A stretch of 12,471 nt of DNA from JAATGA01 sp047605605 (GCA_047605605.1 JASGFG010000095.1:1-12471); one strand, 5' to 3'; counted from the first letter of the stretch, positions 1 to 6,883 are shown. Numbers and translations: made by a program. The notes: generated from the letters alone by a model not told the origin.

Positions 1-14
1 CTGATCCCCGTTGA

Positions 15-44
15 CGCCAGCCCTGCCGCCGCGCAAGGCTGGCG
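15..44 (+). other. Stem-loop just before the rhomboid start codon
   Basis: Two 8-base arms, CGCCAGCC (15-22) and GGCTGGCG (37-44), are perfect reverse complements around a 14-base loop. The right arm ends three bases before the ATG at 48. The only Shine-Dalgarno-like bases (AAGG, 35-38) run into this arm, so the hairpin could limit ribosome access. It could equally be the end of an upstream terminator, since the window starts too close to tell. Confidence 0.3.
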
Positions 45-47
45 CCC

Positions 48-782
48 ATGTTTCCGATCCGCGACCACAACCCTTCGGGCAGCACGCCCTATGTCACCTG
101 GGCGCTGATCGCGGCCAATGTGGCGGTATTCCTGGCCTATTGGCTGGTCCTGCCGACGGAACGGGATCTGAACATCTTCTTCTGGACCTGGGGCCTCGTG
201 CCCGACAAGGTGCTGCACGGGCAGGGCTATGCGGGCTTCCTGACCTCGATGTTCCTGCATGGCGGCTGGATGCACCTGATCGGCAACATGTTGTTCCTGT
301 GGATCTTCGGTGATAACCTCGAGGATCTGATGGGCCATGTCGGCTTCCTGGTCTTCTACCTCGCCTGCGGGCTGGCGGCGGCGGGGATGCAGTTCGCCGC
401 CGACCCGGATTCGCAGCTGCCGATGGTCGGCGCCTCGGGTGCCATCGCCGGGGTGATGGGGGGCTATCTGCTGCTGTTCCCGCGCGCCAAGGTCGATCTG
501 CTGATCATCATCGTGGTTTTCTTCCGCGTCTTCACCGTCCCGGCCTGGACCATGCTGGCGCTGTGGTTCGGCATCCAGATCTTCAACGGGCTGGCGACCG
601 ACCCCGAACTGGGGGGCGTGGCACATTGGGCCCATGCGGGCGGCTTCATCGCCGGGATCGTGCTGGCGCTGCCGGTCTGGCTGCGGCGCGGCGGGGGCGG
701 GTTCTGGCAGGCCAATGCGGGGAAACCGCCGCATCCCGCCGCGGTCTATGCGCCGACGCGCATCCCGCGGGTGCGGCGCTAA
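48..782 (+). CDS. Rhomboid family intramembrane serine protease
   Basis: This 244-residue polytopic membrane protein should cleave transmembrane segments of other membrane proteins inside the inner membrane. The visible signature is a GASG box with catalytic Ser130 (residues 128-131) and a late His196 in HWAHAGGF, which together form the rhomboid Ser-His dyad. The conserved HLIGNMLFLWIFGDN segment (76-90) supplies the usual His and Asn of the oxyanion region. About six hydrophobic segments are visible, starting near residue 18, and the tail after residue 213 is basic and cytoplasmic-looking. Length is normal for the short bacterial rhomboids. The ATG at 48 is chosen because the protein then begins with the usual MFPIRD-like N-terminus; a clear ribosome site is lacking. 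Its substrate cannot be read from the sequence. Confidence 0.93.
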   Translation: MFPIRDHNPSGSTPYVTWALIAANVAVFLAYWLVLPTERDLNIFFWTWGLVPDKVLHGQGYAGFLTSMFLHGGWMHLIGNMLFLWIFGDNLEDLMGHVGFLVFYLACGLAAAGMQFAADPDSQLPMVGASGAIAGVMGGYLLLFPRAKVDLLIIIVVFFRVFTVPAWTMLALWFGIQIFNGLATDPELGGVAHWAHAGGFIAGIVLALPVWLRRGGGGFWQANAGKPPHPAAVYAPTRIPRVRR

Positions 783-790
783 AGGAATCG

Positions 791-821
791 GTGCGCGACG
801 CCCTGAACGGGCGCACTCTTT
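791..821 (+). terminator. Possible terminator after the rhomboid gene
   Basis: GTGCGC (791-796) and GCGCAC (811-816) are complementary, with an alternative inner GCCC/GGGC pairing, and are followed by TCTTT. The hairpin lies 9 bases after the rhomboid stop. The T-run is weak, so this is a tentative rho-independent terminator. Confidence 0.3.
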
Positions 822-848
822 CCCGGCATCCCTGCAAGGAGGAACAGC

Positions 849-1346
849 GTGCGCCATTTTCTGAAAACCGTCCTGTCCTGCCTGTTGCTGGCCGCGCCCG
901 TCGCAGCCCAGCAGGTCGAGCCGCGTGTGATGGTGCCGGAACGGCCGGGCGGCGTGGTCGCCGCGGGCTGCTATCGCGCAGACCGTAACCTTTACGGCCC
1001 CTATCGGCTGCAATTCTGCCTGCAATCGCCGCGCGGCACCTATACCGTCACCGGACAAGGGGCCGCCTGCCGCGGTCGGGCGAACTATACCGTCAGCGGG
1101 ACGACCATCCGCGTCCGGCTGGAACGGTCCAGTTGCGGAAACGGCCAAGCCTGGACGGCGGCCACCATCAGCTGCCGCCCGCAACGCCTGATGGATGTCA
1201 TCCTGGGAGAGATCTTCGGCCGGTCGGTCAACCAGAGCGGCCGCGTCATGGTGCCAGATACGCCCGCGGTCAGGACGATGCGCTGCACCTACAACCCCGA
1301 CCACCCGGGAAGCCCGAACCAGGGCTTCACCGCCAACCGGCTGTAA
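849..1346 (+). CDS. Secreted Cys-containing protein of unknown function
   Basis: This 165-residue protein was not recognised as a named family. It begins with a clear Sec signal peptide (RHFLK followed by a hydrophobic core and APVAA, cleavage probably before Gln21-Gln22), so the mature protein should be periplasmic or exported. The mature part has six Cys (41, 57, 74, 96, 109, 146), an even number that suggests disulfides. Two copies of an RVMVP(E/D)xP motif occur, one right after the signal peptide (26-32) and one near the C-terminus (133-139). The GTG start at 849 is preceded by a strong AAGGAGGA ribosome site (837-844), which fixes the start. The gene ends four bases before the convergent phosphatase gene. 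Confidence 0.8.
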   Translation: MRHFLKTVLSCLLLAAPVAAQQVEPRVMVPERPGGVVAAGCYRADRNLYGPYRLQFCLQSPRGTYTVTGQGAACRGRANYTVSGTTIRVRLERSSCGNGQAWTAATISCRPQRLMDVILGEIFGRSVNQSGRVMVPDTPAVRTMRCTYNPDHPGSPNQGFTANRL

Positions 1347-1350
1347 GCGA

Positions 1351-2139
1351 TCAATCGCCGCGGATGATCTTGCGGAACGGCTCGAACATCTGGTCGTTCG
1401 CGGCGATGACCGATCCCTTGATCAAGGGATCGTCGCCTTCGCGGATGGCCGAGACCATGCCGCCTGCCTCTTTCACCAGAAGGATGCCGGCGGCGATGTC
1501 CCAGGCGCTCAACTCGCGTTCCCAATAGCCCTCGTAGCGGCCGGCCGCCACATAGGCCAGATCCAGCGAGGCCGCGCCCCAGCGGCGCACGCCCGCGCAG
1601 GTGGGCATCAGGTTGCCCAGATCCTTCAGCGTGGCGGGCAGGGTCTTTTTGGCGGCAAAGGGTACGCCGGTGGCAAAGACGGAATCGATCAGGTGGCGGC
1701 GGCCCGAAACCCGCAGCCGCTTGTCGTTCATCCAGGCGCCCGCGCCCTTTTCGGCCCAGTAAAGCTCGTCCTTGGCCGCATCGAAGACCACGCCCGACAC
1801 GATCTCGCCCTTGTGCTCCAGCGCGATCGACACCGCCCAGTGCGGCATCCCGTGCAGGAAGTTGGTGGTCCCGTCCAGCGGATCGACGATCCAGCGGCGG
1901 GTCGGGTCCTGCCCGTCCTCGCCCCCGGTTTCCTCGCCCAGCCAGCCATAGGTCGGCCGGCCGCCCATCAGTTCTTCCTTGATGATGCGTTCGGCCTCGC
2001 GGTCGGCCTTGGACACGAAGTCGCCCGGCCCCTTGGACGAGACCTGAAGGTTCTCGACCTCGCGGAAGTCCTTGACCAGACTCCGCCCCGCCTTGCGCGC
2101 GGCCTTGATCATCAGGTTGAGGTTGGCGCTGCCCTGCAT
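1351..2139 (-). CDS. suhB: Inositol monophosphatase family protein (SuhB-like)
   Basis: This is a 262-residue Mg-dependent phosphatase of the inositol monophosphatase superfamily, expected to hydrolyse myo-inositol 1-phosphate or a related sugar phosphate in the cytoplasm. The metal-binding elements are all present: the GEE motif (68-70), the signature WIVDPLDGTTNF (83-94) with Asp86 and Asp89, and WDIAAG (213-218) with Asp214. The substrate-side segment RRWGAASLDLAYVAAGR (185-201) is also typical. Length matches the family. The ATG at 2139 has a TAGGAG ribosome site upstream. In E. coli, SuhB also acts in rRNA antitermination; whether this protein does so cannot be judged here. The gene diverges from the aldo/keto reductase operon, with 126 bases between the two starts. 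Confidence 0.93.
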   Translation of the reverse strand: MQGSANLNLMIKAARKAGRSLVKDFREVENLQVSSKGPGDFVSKADREAERIIKEELMGGRPTYGWLGEETGGEDGQDPTRRWIVDPLDGTTNFLHGMPHWAVSIALEHKGEIVSGVVFDAAKDELYWAEKGAGAWMNDKRLRVSGRRHLIDSVFATGVPFAAKKTLPATLKDLGNLMPTCAGVRRWGAASLDLAYVAAGRYEGYWERELSAWDIAAGILLVKEAGGMVSAIREGDDPLIKGSVIAANDQMFEPFRKIIRGD

Positions 2140-2265
2140 CGCGGTCTCCTACGGTTCAGGGCCGGGGGAATACACGGCGGGGGGGCGATTGGAAAGGGGT
2201 TCGGGGGCTTTCGCCGGTGCGGCAAGGCGGCTAGGCTTGGGCCGAAACAGGCGAAGGAGCGGTCG

Positions 2266-3306
2266 ATGCAACGGGTATCCCTTGGGCGGACGGGTCTTGA
2301 GGTGTCGGCGATCTGCCTTGGCACGATGACCTGGGGCACCCAGAACACCGAGGCAGAGGGCCATGCCCAGGCCGACATGGCGCTGGACCGGGGTGTCGAT
2401 TTCTGGGACACGGCCGAGATGTATCCGACCAATCCTGTGCGGGCGGAAACCATCGGCCTGACCGAGACGATCATCGGCAACTGGTTCGCGCGCACCGGGC
2501 GGCGGAACGATGTGGTGCTGGCGACCAAGATCACTGGCAAGGGGCGGCTGGCGCGGGACGGGGCAGCGGTTTCTGGCGCGGCGCTGCGCGAGGCGGTCGA
2601 GGGGTCGCTGCGCCGGTTGCAGACCGATGTGATCGACCTTTACCAGATCCACTGGCCAAACCGGGGATCCTATCACTTTCGCCAGATCTGGTCCTATGAC
2701 CCCGGCCCTGCGACGGCCGCGGCGGTAGAGGACGACATGCTGGATTTCCTTCGTGCGGCCGGCGATCTGGTCAAGGCGGGCAAGGTCCGCGCCTTTGGCC
2801 TGTCGAACGAAAGCGTCTGGGGCACGGCGAAATGGCTGTCGCTGGCCGAACGCCATGGATTGCCGCGGATGATGACGGTGCAGAACGAATATTCGCTGCT
2901 GTGCCGCCAGTTCGACAGCGACTGGGCCGAATTGTCGGTGCGCGAGGAGATGCCGCTGCTGGCCTTCTCGCCGCTGGCGATGGGGCTGTTGTCGGGCAAA
3001 TATGCGGGCGACGTGATCCCCGACCGGACGCGGCGGTCGGCGACGCCCGATCTGGGCGGGCGGATCACGCCGCAGGTGTTTCCGGCCGTCGCCTCCTACA
3101 TGCGCATCGCCGCGCAGCACGGGCTGGACCCGTGCCAGATGGCGATCGCCTTTACCCGGCAGCGGCCGTTCCCGGTGGTGCCGATCATCGGTGCGACCAC
3201 GCTGGACCAGCTGGCCACCGATATCGGCGCGGCCGACGTGACCCTTGCCGACGAGGTGCTGGAGGAAATCGCTGCAGCGCATCGCGACCATCCGCAGCCC
3301 TATTGA
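2266..3306 (+). CDS. tas: Aldo/keto reductase, Tas type
   Basis: This 346-residue cytoplasmic NADPH-dependent oxidoreductase should reduce carbonyl compounds to alcohols. The catalytic tetrad is complete: Asp48 and Tyr53 in DTAEMY, Lys88 in ATKITG, and His129 in YQIHWP. The stretches GTMTWGTQNTEAEGHAQAD, AEMYP and LTETIIGNW closely resemble the E. coli Tas protein, as recalled from memory, and set it apart from the YhdN/YajO branches. The NADP-binding end is seen in IIGATTLDQLATDI near the C-terminus. The ATG at 2266 follows AAGGAG (2254-2259). A longer open frame extends upstream but runs antisense through the phosphatase gene, so it is not coding. The stop overlaps the next start (TGATG), which indicates translational coupling to the lipoprotein gene. 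The true substrate is unknown. Confidence 0.93.
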   Translation: MQRVSLGRTGLEVSAICLGTMTWGTQNTEAEGHAQADMALDRGVDFWDTAEMYPTNPVRAETIGLTETIIGNWFARTGRRNDVVLATKITGKGRLARDGAAVSGAALREAVEGSLRRLQTDVIDLYQIHWPNRGSYHFRQIWSYDPGPATAAAVEDDMLDFLRAAGDLVKAGKVRAFGLSNESVWGTAKWLSLAERHGLPRMMTVQNEYSLLCRQFDSDWAELSVREEMPLLAFSPLAMGLLSGKYAGDVIPDRTRRSATPDLGGRITPQVFPAVASYMRIAAQHGLDPCQMAIAFTRQRPFPVVPIIGATTLDQLATDIGAADVTLADEVLEEIAAAHRDHPQPY

Positions 3307-3905
3307 TGCGCACCCTTGTTGCCATAGCCGTCGCCCTTGTGCTGGCCGGTTGCCAGTTGACCCTGCCCGGGCGGGGCGGGGGCGAGGCCGCGACGGATTC
3401 GAGTCCTATCACCGGCGGCGATATCGCGACGACGAAACTGGACCCCGTGGCTGCCGCCGCCGCGCAGCCCGCGCCTGCCCCGGCGGGCGGGGCTGACAAG
3501 GGCACGGCCGACACGGGCACGGAAGGCGTGAAACCTGCCCAGCCCGATCCGGTAAAACCGGCGGACGGGAAACCGGCCGATGTTGCGCCCCCCGACAATG
3601 GCAAAACCGATGCCGCAAAGCCCGGCGCGGTCGATCCTGCTGCCGCCGCTGCGGTGCCCGACGTGGTGAAACCGCCCGAGCAGATCGCCTGCGAACGGCA
3701 GGGCGGCGCATGGTCGGCGCTGGCCCATACCAAGGCGCGGGCCTGCGTCAGGCGCACCCGCGATGGCGGGCGCAGCTGCAACACGAAGTCGGACTGTCAG
3801 GGCCAGTGCCTTGCACGGTCGGGCACCTGTGCGCCGCTGGACCCGCTGTTCGGCTGCAACGACGTGCTGGAACGCGGAAGGCAGGTAACGGTATGTATCG
3901 ACTGA
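3306..3905 (+). CDS. Cys-rich lipoprotein with a low-complexity linker
   Basis: This 199-residue envelope protein has no recognised family. It starts with a lipoprotein signal: a hydrophobic core then LAGC, with Cys16 as the lipidated residue. Residues 20-125 are a low-complexity, Ala/Pro/Lys/Asp-rich linker, probably disordered. Residues 126-199 form a compact domain with eight Cys (129, 147, 158, 164, 168, 175, 184, 197), enough for four disulfides. The spacing CxxxxxCxxxC at 158-168 resembles small disulfide-rich knots, but no family can be assigned. The ATG overlaps the reductase stop by one base, and the gene's end overlaps the following lipocalin-like gene by 13 bases. The three genes are therefore almost surely one transcript. 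The layout suggests a lipid-anchored domain held away from the membrane by a spacer. Confidence 0.85.
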   Translation: MRTLVAIAVALVLAGCQLTLPGRGGGEAATDSSPITGGDIATTKLDPVAAAAAQPAPAPAGGADKGTADTGTEGVKPAQPDPVKPADGKPADVAPPDNGKTDAAKPGAVDPAAAAAVPDVVKPPEQIACERQGGAWSALAHTKARACVRRTRDGGRSCNTKSDCQGQCLARSGTCAPLDPLFGCNDVLERGRQVTVCID

Positions 3906-4411
3906 GGTTTCTGGTAAGGTTTCTGGTCTTGGCGCTGGTGCTGGCGGCCTGTGCAGCCAAGGCCCCGCCGGTGCAGGGGTATCGCAAGGCGGGGACGCAG
4001 ATCTATTCCATCGCCGCCTTCGATCCGGCGCGCCTGCCCGGACAATGGGCCGAGGTGACAAGCTTTGCGCCTGAGGATGCGCGCTGCCGCCCGGGCGGGA
4101 TCACCATCTCCACCGCGGCGTCGGGGCTGGTGGCGCAGGGCGGCCTTTGCCGTGCGGGCGGCGAGGCCGGGATTTCCGGCGCCGTGCGGCCCGTCGGGCC
4201 GGGGCGGCTGGCCGTCGCGGGCGAGGCGGAACCGTGGTGGGTCGTCTGGGTCGATACGGATTACCGCACGCTGGTGATCGGCACGCCTTCGGGCCGGTTC
4301 GGCCATATCCTGAACCGCGGCGGTGCCCTGCCGGCGGACAGGATGAAGGCCGCGCGCGAGATCCTGGACTGGAACGGCTATGATCTGGGCCGATTGCGGG
4401 TGCTGCGATAG
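3893..4411 (+). CDS. Lipocalin-like outer-membrane lipoprotein
   Basis: This 172-residue lipoprotein is probably of the bacterial lipocalin (Blc-like) type, which binds hydrophobic ligands in the envelope. The signal peptide ends in LAAC with Cys20 as the lipidation site. After it, the LPGQWAEV segment (48-55) carries the lipocalin G-x-W element. The later strand segment WWVVWVDTDYRTLVIGTPSGR (115-135) matches the lipocalin region around the last strands, and the terminal helix (147-160) follows. Two further Cys (65, 86) could form a disulfide. The overall length is close to Blc. The start at 3893 lies inside the 3' end of the upstream lipoprotein gene (13-base overlap), and no separate ribosome site is clear, which fits translational coupling. 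The signal peptide holds a tandem RFLV duplication. The family call is by motif only. Confidence 0.75.
   Translation: MYRLRFLVRFLVLALVLAACAAKAPPVQGYRKAGTQIYSIAAFDPARLPGQWAEVTSFAPEDARCRPGGITISTAASGLVAQGGLCRAGGEAGISGAVRPVGPGRLAVAGEAEPWWVVWVDTDYRTLVIGTPSGRFGHILNRGGALPADRMKAAREILDWNGYDLGRLRVLR
3905..3928 (+). repeat. 12-base tandem duplication in a signal peptide
   Basis: AGGTTTCTGGTA (3905-3916) and AGGTTTCTGGTC (3917-3928) are adjacent and differ only in the last base. They encode RFLV twice, at residues 5-8 and 9-12 of the lipocalin-like protein, and so lengthen its signal peptide in frame. Confidence 0.85.
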
Positions 4412-4746
4412 GGGCAGCCCCGGCCGCCTCGCTCGTTGGTCTCCGGCCAATGGCGGCCCGCGCAAGGTATTCGCGCAAGGATGAATTGGGGCGGTCATCG
4501 CCTGGGCAGGGTGCGGGCGTGCCGGTCGCAGACGCCTGGTCTGCGGGTCAGGGCGGCCGGCGGGAGGGGTTGGGGTGCAGATCGCGTCTTTTCCGCCGGG
4601 CTGGTCCATGCGGGTCCGGCCGCCTTCACATGCCGGCATCGGCGCGCGGGGCGGCCCGCCAAGTGAAAACCGACGCCTTGGTGACGGTTCCGTGATTTCC
4701 GCGCCGCCGCTCCGGTGATATTTTCGCGGCGAAAACGGGGATCGGA
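4412..4746. other. Gene-free gap before the desaturase
   Basis: No convincing gene is seen in these 335 bases. Short open frames exist on both strands but are Arg/Gly/Ala-rich, lack ribosome sites and look like high-GC noise. A 9-base direct repeat, CGCGCAAGG, occurs at 4459-4467 and 4472-4480 (13-base period), and a palindrome at 4721-4735 lies next to the desaturase start. The last 90 bases are noticeably more AT-rich than the rest and are the likely promoter area, although no clear -35/-10 pair could be fixed. Confidence 0.5.
4721..4735 (+). promoter_or_regulatory. Perfect inverted repeat before the desaturase gene
   Basis: TTTTCGC (4721-4727) and GCGAAAA (4729-4735) are exact reverse complements around a single central base, and the site ends 11 bases before the ATG. 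Its position and symmetry fit a dimeric repressor operator or a site near the transcription start. With a one-base centre it cannot form a stable RNA hairpin without opening inner pairs. The function is inferred. Confidence 0.4.
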
Positions 4747-5649
4747 ATGCAGGCGGAAGACGGGTTTGAATGGCCGACGCTGGTGATGCTGGGGGCGACC
4801 TATGCGGTCTGGGGGACGGGCACGGTCTGGCTTTGGCCGCATTCGGGCATTCTGGCCGTTGTTCTGACGACGCTGGCGATCACCCAGTTCTCGTCGCTTC
4901 AGCACGAGGTTCTGCACGGCCACCCGTTCCGCCGCCGCCTGTTGAACGAGGCGCTGGTCTTTCCCGGCCTGACGCTGTTCGTGCCCTATGTCCGGTTCCG
5001 CGACACGCATCTGGCACATCACCATGACCCGATCCTGACTGACCCCTATGACGACCCGGAATCGAATTACCTCGACCCGGCCGTCTGGGGGCGATTGCCG
5101 CGCATGACCCAATGGCTGTTGCGGGTCAACAACACGCTGGCAGGGCGGATGGCCCTGGGGCCGGTGATCGGGACGTGGTATTTCGTGAAATCCGACCTCG
5201 CGCTGATCCGGGGCGGGGACAGGGACATCCTGCGGGCCTGGGCGCTGCACGGGGCGGGGGTGGCGCTGGTGCTGGCCTGGCTGTGGTCCGTGGGGACGAT
5301 GCCGGTCTGGGCCTGGGTCCTGTCGGCCTATCTGGCCTATGCCGTGCTGAAGATCCGCACCTTTCTGGAACACCGCGCGCATGAGATGCACCGCGCCCGC
5401 ACCGTCATCATCGAGGATCGCGGCCCGCTGGCGCTGCTGTATCTGAACAACAACCTGCATGTCGTGCATCACATGCATCCGCAGGTGCCCTGGTATCGGC
5501 TGCCCGCCGTCTATACCGCGCGCCGGGACCATTTCCAGCGGCGCAACGAAGGCTATGTCTACCGGTCCTATGCCGAGATCTTCCGCAAGCATTTCCTGCG
5601 GGCGAAAGATCCGGTGCCGCATCCCGTCTGGCCCGTACGCAAGGACTGA
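4747..5649 (+). CDS. Membrane fatty acid desaturase
   Basis: This 300-residue membrane di-iron enzyme should introduce a double bond, or a hydroxyl group, into an acyl chain using O2. The three histidine boxes are visible in order: HEVLH (53-57), HLAHHH (88-93) and HVVHH (238-242), the last following LNNN. A further His-rich patch, EHRAHEMHR (208-216), precedes the third box. Hydrophobic segments at about 12-30, 33-48, 70-82, 165-182 and 187-203 suggest membrane spans between the boxes. The length is short for the family but complete. The ATG at 4747 has a weak GGGGATCGGA ribosome region. No partner ferredoxin or reductase gene adjoins it, so the electron donor and the substrate (phospholipid acyl chain, free acyl or carotenoid-like) are not known. 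Confidence 0.88.
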   Translation: MQAEDGFEWPTLVMLGATYAVWGTGTVWLWPHSGILAVVLTTLAITQFSSLQHEVLHGHPFRRRLLNEALVFPGLTLFVPYVRFRDTHLAHHHDPILTDPYDDPESNYLDPAVWGRLPRMTQWLLRVNNTLAGRMALGPVIGTWYFVKSDLALIRGGDRDILRAWALHGAGVALVLAWLWSVGTMPVWAWVLSAYLAYAVLKIRTFLEHRAHEMHRARTVIIEDRGPLALLYLNNNLHVVHHMHPQVPWYRLPAVYTARRDHFQRRNEGYVYRSYAEIFRKHFLRAKDPVPHPVWPVRKD

Positions 5650-5678
5650 AGCCCGGCCCAGTCCGCAAGGACTGAAGC
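5638..5678 (+). repeat. 15-base direct repeat spanning the desaturase stop
   Basis: CGCAAGGACTGAAGC occurs at 5638-5652, where it contains the last codons and the stop of the desaturase gene, and again at 5664-5678. The 26-base offset is not a multiple of three. It looks like a small duplication of the gene's 3' end. Confidence 0.8.
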
Positions 5679-5694
5679 GCGGCGCGCCTGCCGG

Positions 5695-6327
5695 TCAGAT
5701 CAGGCGGCGAAAGGCCGGGCGGTCGGTGGAATTGTCAAAGAACGGCACCCCCCTGTCGGGCGTACCGTTCAGCCGGGCCTGAACCTCGGCCAGAACCACC
5801 TCGGTGATGAAGGGCAGGTCCAGCGCGCGCGCCTGGTCCAGCCCGATCCAGTGCAGGTTCGACAATTCGTCCGAGGCGCCGGTAAAGTCCTGGGCATCGC
5901 CGTCCAGCGCCTCGCCATCCGCAAGGAAGAACCGGGCATCGAAGCGGCGTGACCGTCCCGGCGGCGTGATCGCGCGGAAGACAAAGCTCAACGGCGCGGC
6001 GCGCGGGGCAAGGGTGAGGCCCGTCTCTTCGGCCAGTTCGCGCAGACCGGCGGCGACGATGGTGCCCGGATCGGGCGCATCCGCATCGCAGAACCGCCCC
6101 AGCCGCGCGGCACAGACCGGCGAGACGCGGGAAATCGCGCCGACCGATCCGGCGGCATCGCCGGGATCGACCGCACCCCCCGGAAAGACGTATTTCGACG
6201 CCATGAAGGCCGCCGCCGCGCCGCGCTGGCCCATCAGGACCTGCGGGCCGCCCGCCGCGCCCCTGCGGCAGACGATCAGCGTTGCGGCCGACCGGATCGG
6301 CTGCGACGCCGCGCCTTCGGCCGTCAT
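5695..6327 (-). CDS. NUDIX hydrolase with an interrupted Nudix box
   Basis: This 210-residue hydrolase should cleave a nucleoside diphosphate linked to another moiety, with Mg2+. The second half of the Nudix box is perfect (RELAEETGL, 96-104), and the first half is seen as the VFPGGAVDPGD segment (47-57). In the canonical box about 14 positions separate the Gly from the Arg; here there are 45, so about 31 residues are inserted. A Nudix box with an insertion is known in the mammalian NUDT19-like group, which suggests a CoA- or NADH-type substrate, but this is inference. The start at 6327 overlaps the DUF983 stop (ATGA), so the two genes are translationally coupled. An open frame continues upstream but overlaps DUF983 in another frame and is rejected. 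Confidence 0.88.
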   Translation of the reverse strand: MTAEGAASQPIRSAATLIVCRRGAAGGPQVLMGQRGAAAAFMASKYVFPGGAVDPGDAAGSVGAISRVSPVCAARLGRFCDADAPDPGTIVAAGLRELAEETGLTLAPRAAPLSFVFRAITPPGRSRRFDARFFLADGEALDGDAQDFTGASDELSNLHWIGLDQARALDLPFITEVVLAEVQARLNGTPDRGVPFFDNSTDRPAFRRLI

Positions 6328-6731
6328 TGCCCCGACCCGAATCCGTGCATCCGCTTGGCCCACTGGAACCCGATCAGCGCGCCCTTGATCCGCGGCAGAA
6401 GGTAAAGCGACATCGCGACCGAGGCGACCGAGAAGACCGTGGCCAGCACCCAGGGGTCGGGGCGGAATTCGACAAAGCCCCACAGCATCACCGGCCCAAG
6501 GATATGGCCGACGATCAGGATGGTCAGATAGGCCGGGCCGTCGTCGGCGCGGTGGTGGTGGAAATCCTCGCCACAGACGGGGCAGCTGTCGCGGACCTTC
6601 AGATAGCCCTTCATCATCGGGCCGGACCCGCAATTCGGGCAATGCCGTTTCCAGCCGCGGATCACGGCGGATCTGACCTCGCGTTCGTCCGCGGGGGTGG
6701 GCGTCTGATGCAACTCGATGGTTCCGGTCAT
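6324..6731 (-). CDS. DUF983 zinc-ribbon membrane protein
   Basis: This 135-residue protein of the DUF983 family has no established biochemical role. A four-Cys zinc ribbon lies at the N-terminal side (CPNC at 31-34, CPVC at 50-53), separated by a short basic loop. It is followed by an HHHRADDGPAY segment and two hydrophobic spans (about 68-88 and 93-113), so the ribbon should sit at the membrane surface. The start at 6731 is chosen over an upstream in-frame ATG (6803) because GGAAAGGCAGG lies directly before it and family members begin at about this point. The 3' end overlaps the NUDIX start by four bases. It is the first gene of the pair and is divergent from the EF-hand gene. Confidence 0.88.
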   Translation of the reverse strand: MTGTIELHQTPTPADEREVRSAVIRGWKRHCPNCGSGPMMKGYLKVRDSCPVCGEDFHHHRADDGPAYLTILIVGHILGPVMLWGFVEFRPDPWVLATVFSVASVAMSLYLLPRIKGALIGFQWAKRMHGFGSGQ

Positions 6732-6791
6732 CGGCGGCCTGCCTTTCCTGTTCGCAAGGCAAACAGATACGCGACCTGCCCCCGCTTGTTG

Positions 6792-6808
6792 AGGGGGGAT
6801 CACCCCCT
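6792..6808. other. G/C-tract stem-loop in the divergent promoter region
   Basis: AGGGGG (6792-6797) and CCCCCT (6803-6808) flank a five-base loop, between the divergent DUF983 and EF-hand genes. It could be an operator or a structured leader. No -35/-10 elements could be placed with confidence in 6732-6883. Confidence 0.25.
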
Positions 6809-6883
6809 TGCGCGCCTATGTCGCAAGAATCTGCGCCGCCCCGCGACGGAACATCCCGCGACCACCGTTTGGAGAGATACGAG

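Noticed and set aside
1195..2265. Long open frame upstream of and in frame with the aldo/keto reductase
   Set aside because: It runs antisense through the whole phosphatase gene, which has all its family motifs. The reductase family starts at 2266, behind a good ribosome site.
4450..4695. Small genes in the gap before the desaturase
   Set aside because: Overlapping frames on both strands have no ribosome site, no hydrophobic or motif pattern, and Arg/Gly-rich composition typical of non-coding high-GC DNA.
4495..5622. A 375-codon open frame antisense to the desaturase
   Set aside because: The opposite strand carries three intact histidine boxes. This frame is low-complexity, Gln/Arg/Pro-rich and has no recognisable domain.
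6848..6870. ECF-like promoter (GGAAC then CGTT) before the EF-hand gene
   Set aside because: Only 13 bases separate the two elements, whereas 16-17 are expected, and the elements are short enough to occur by chance.
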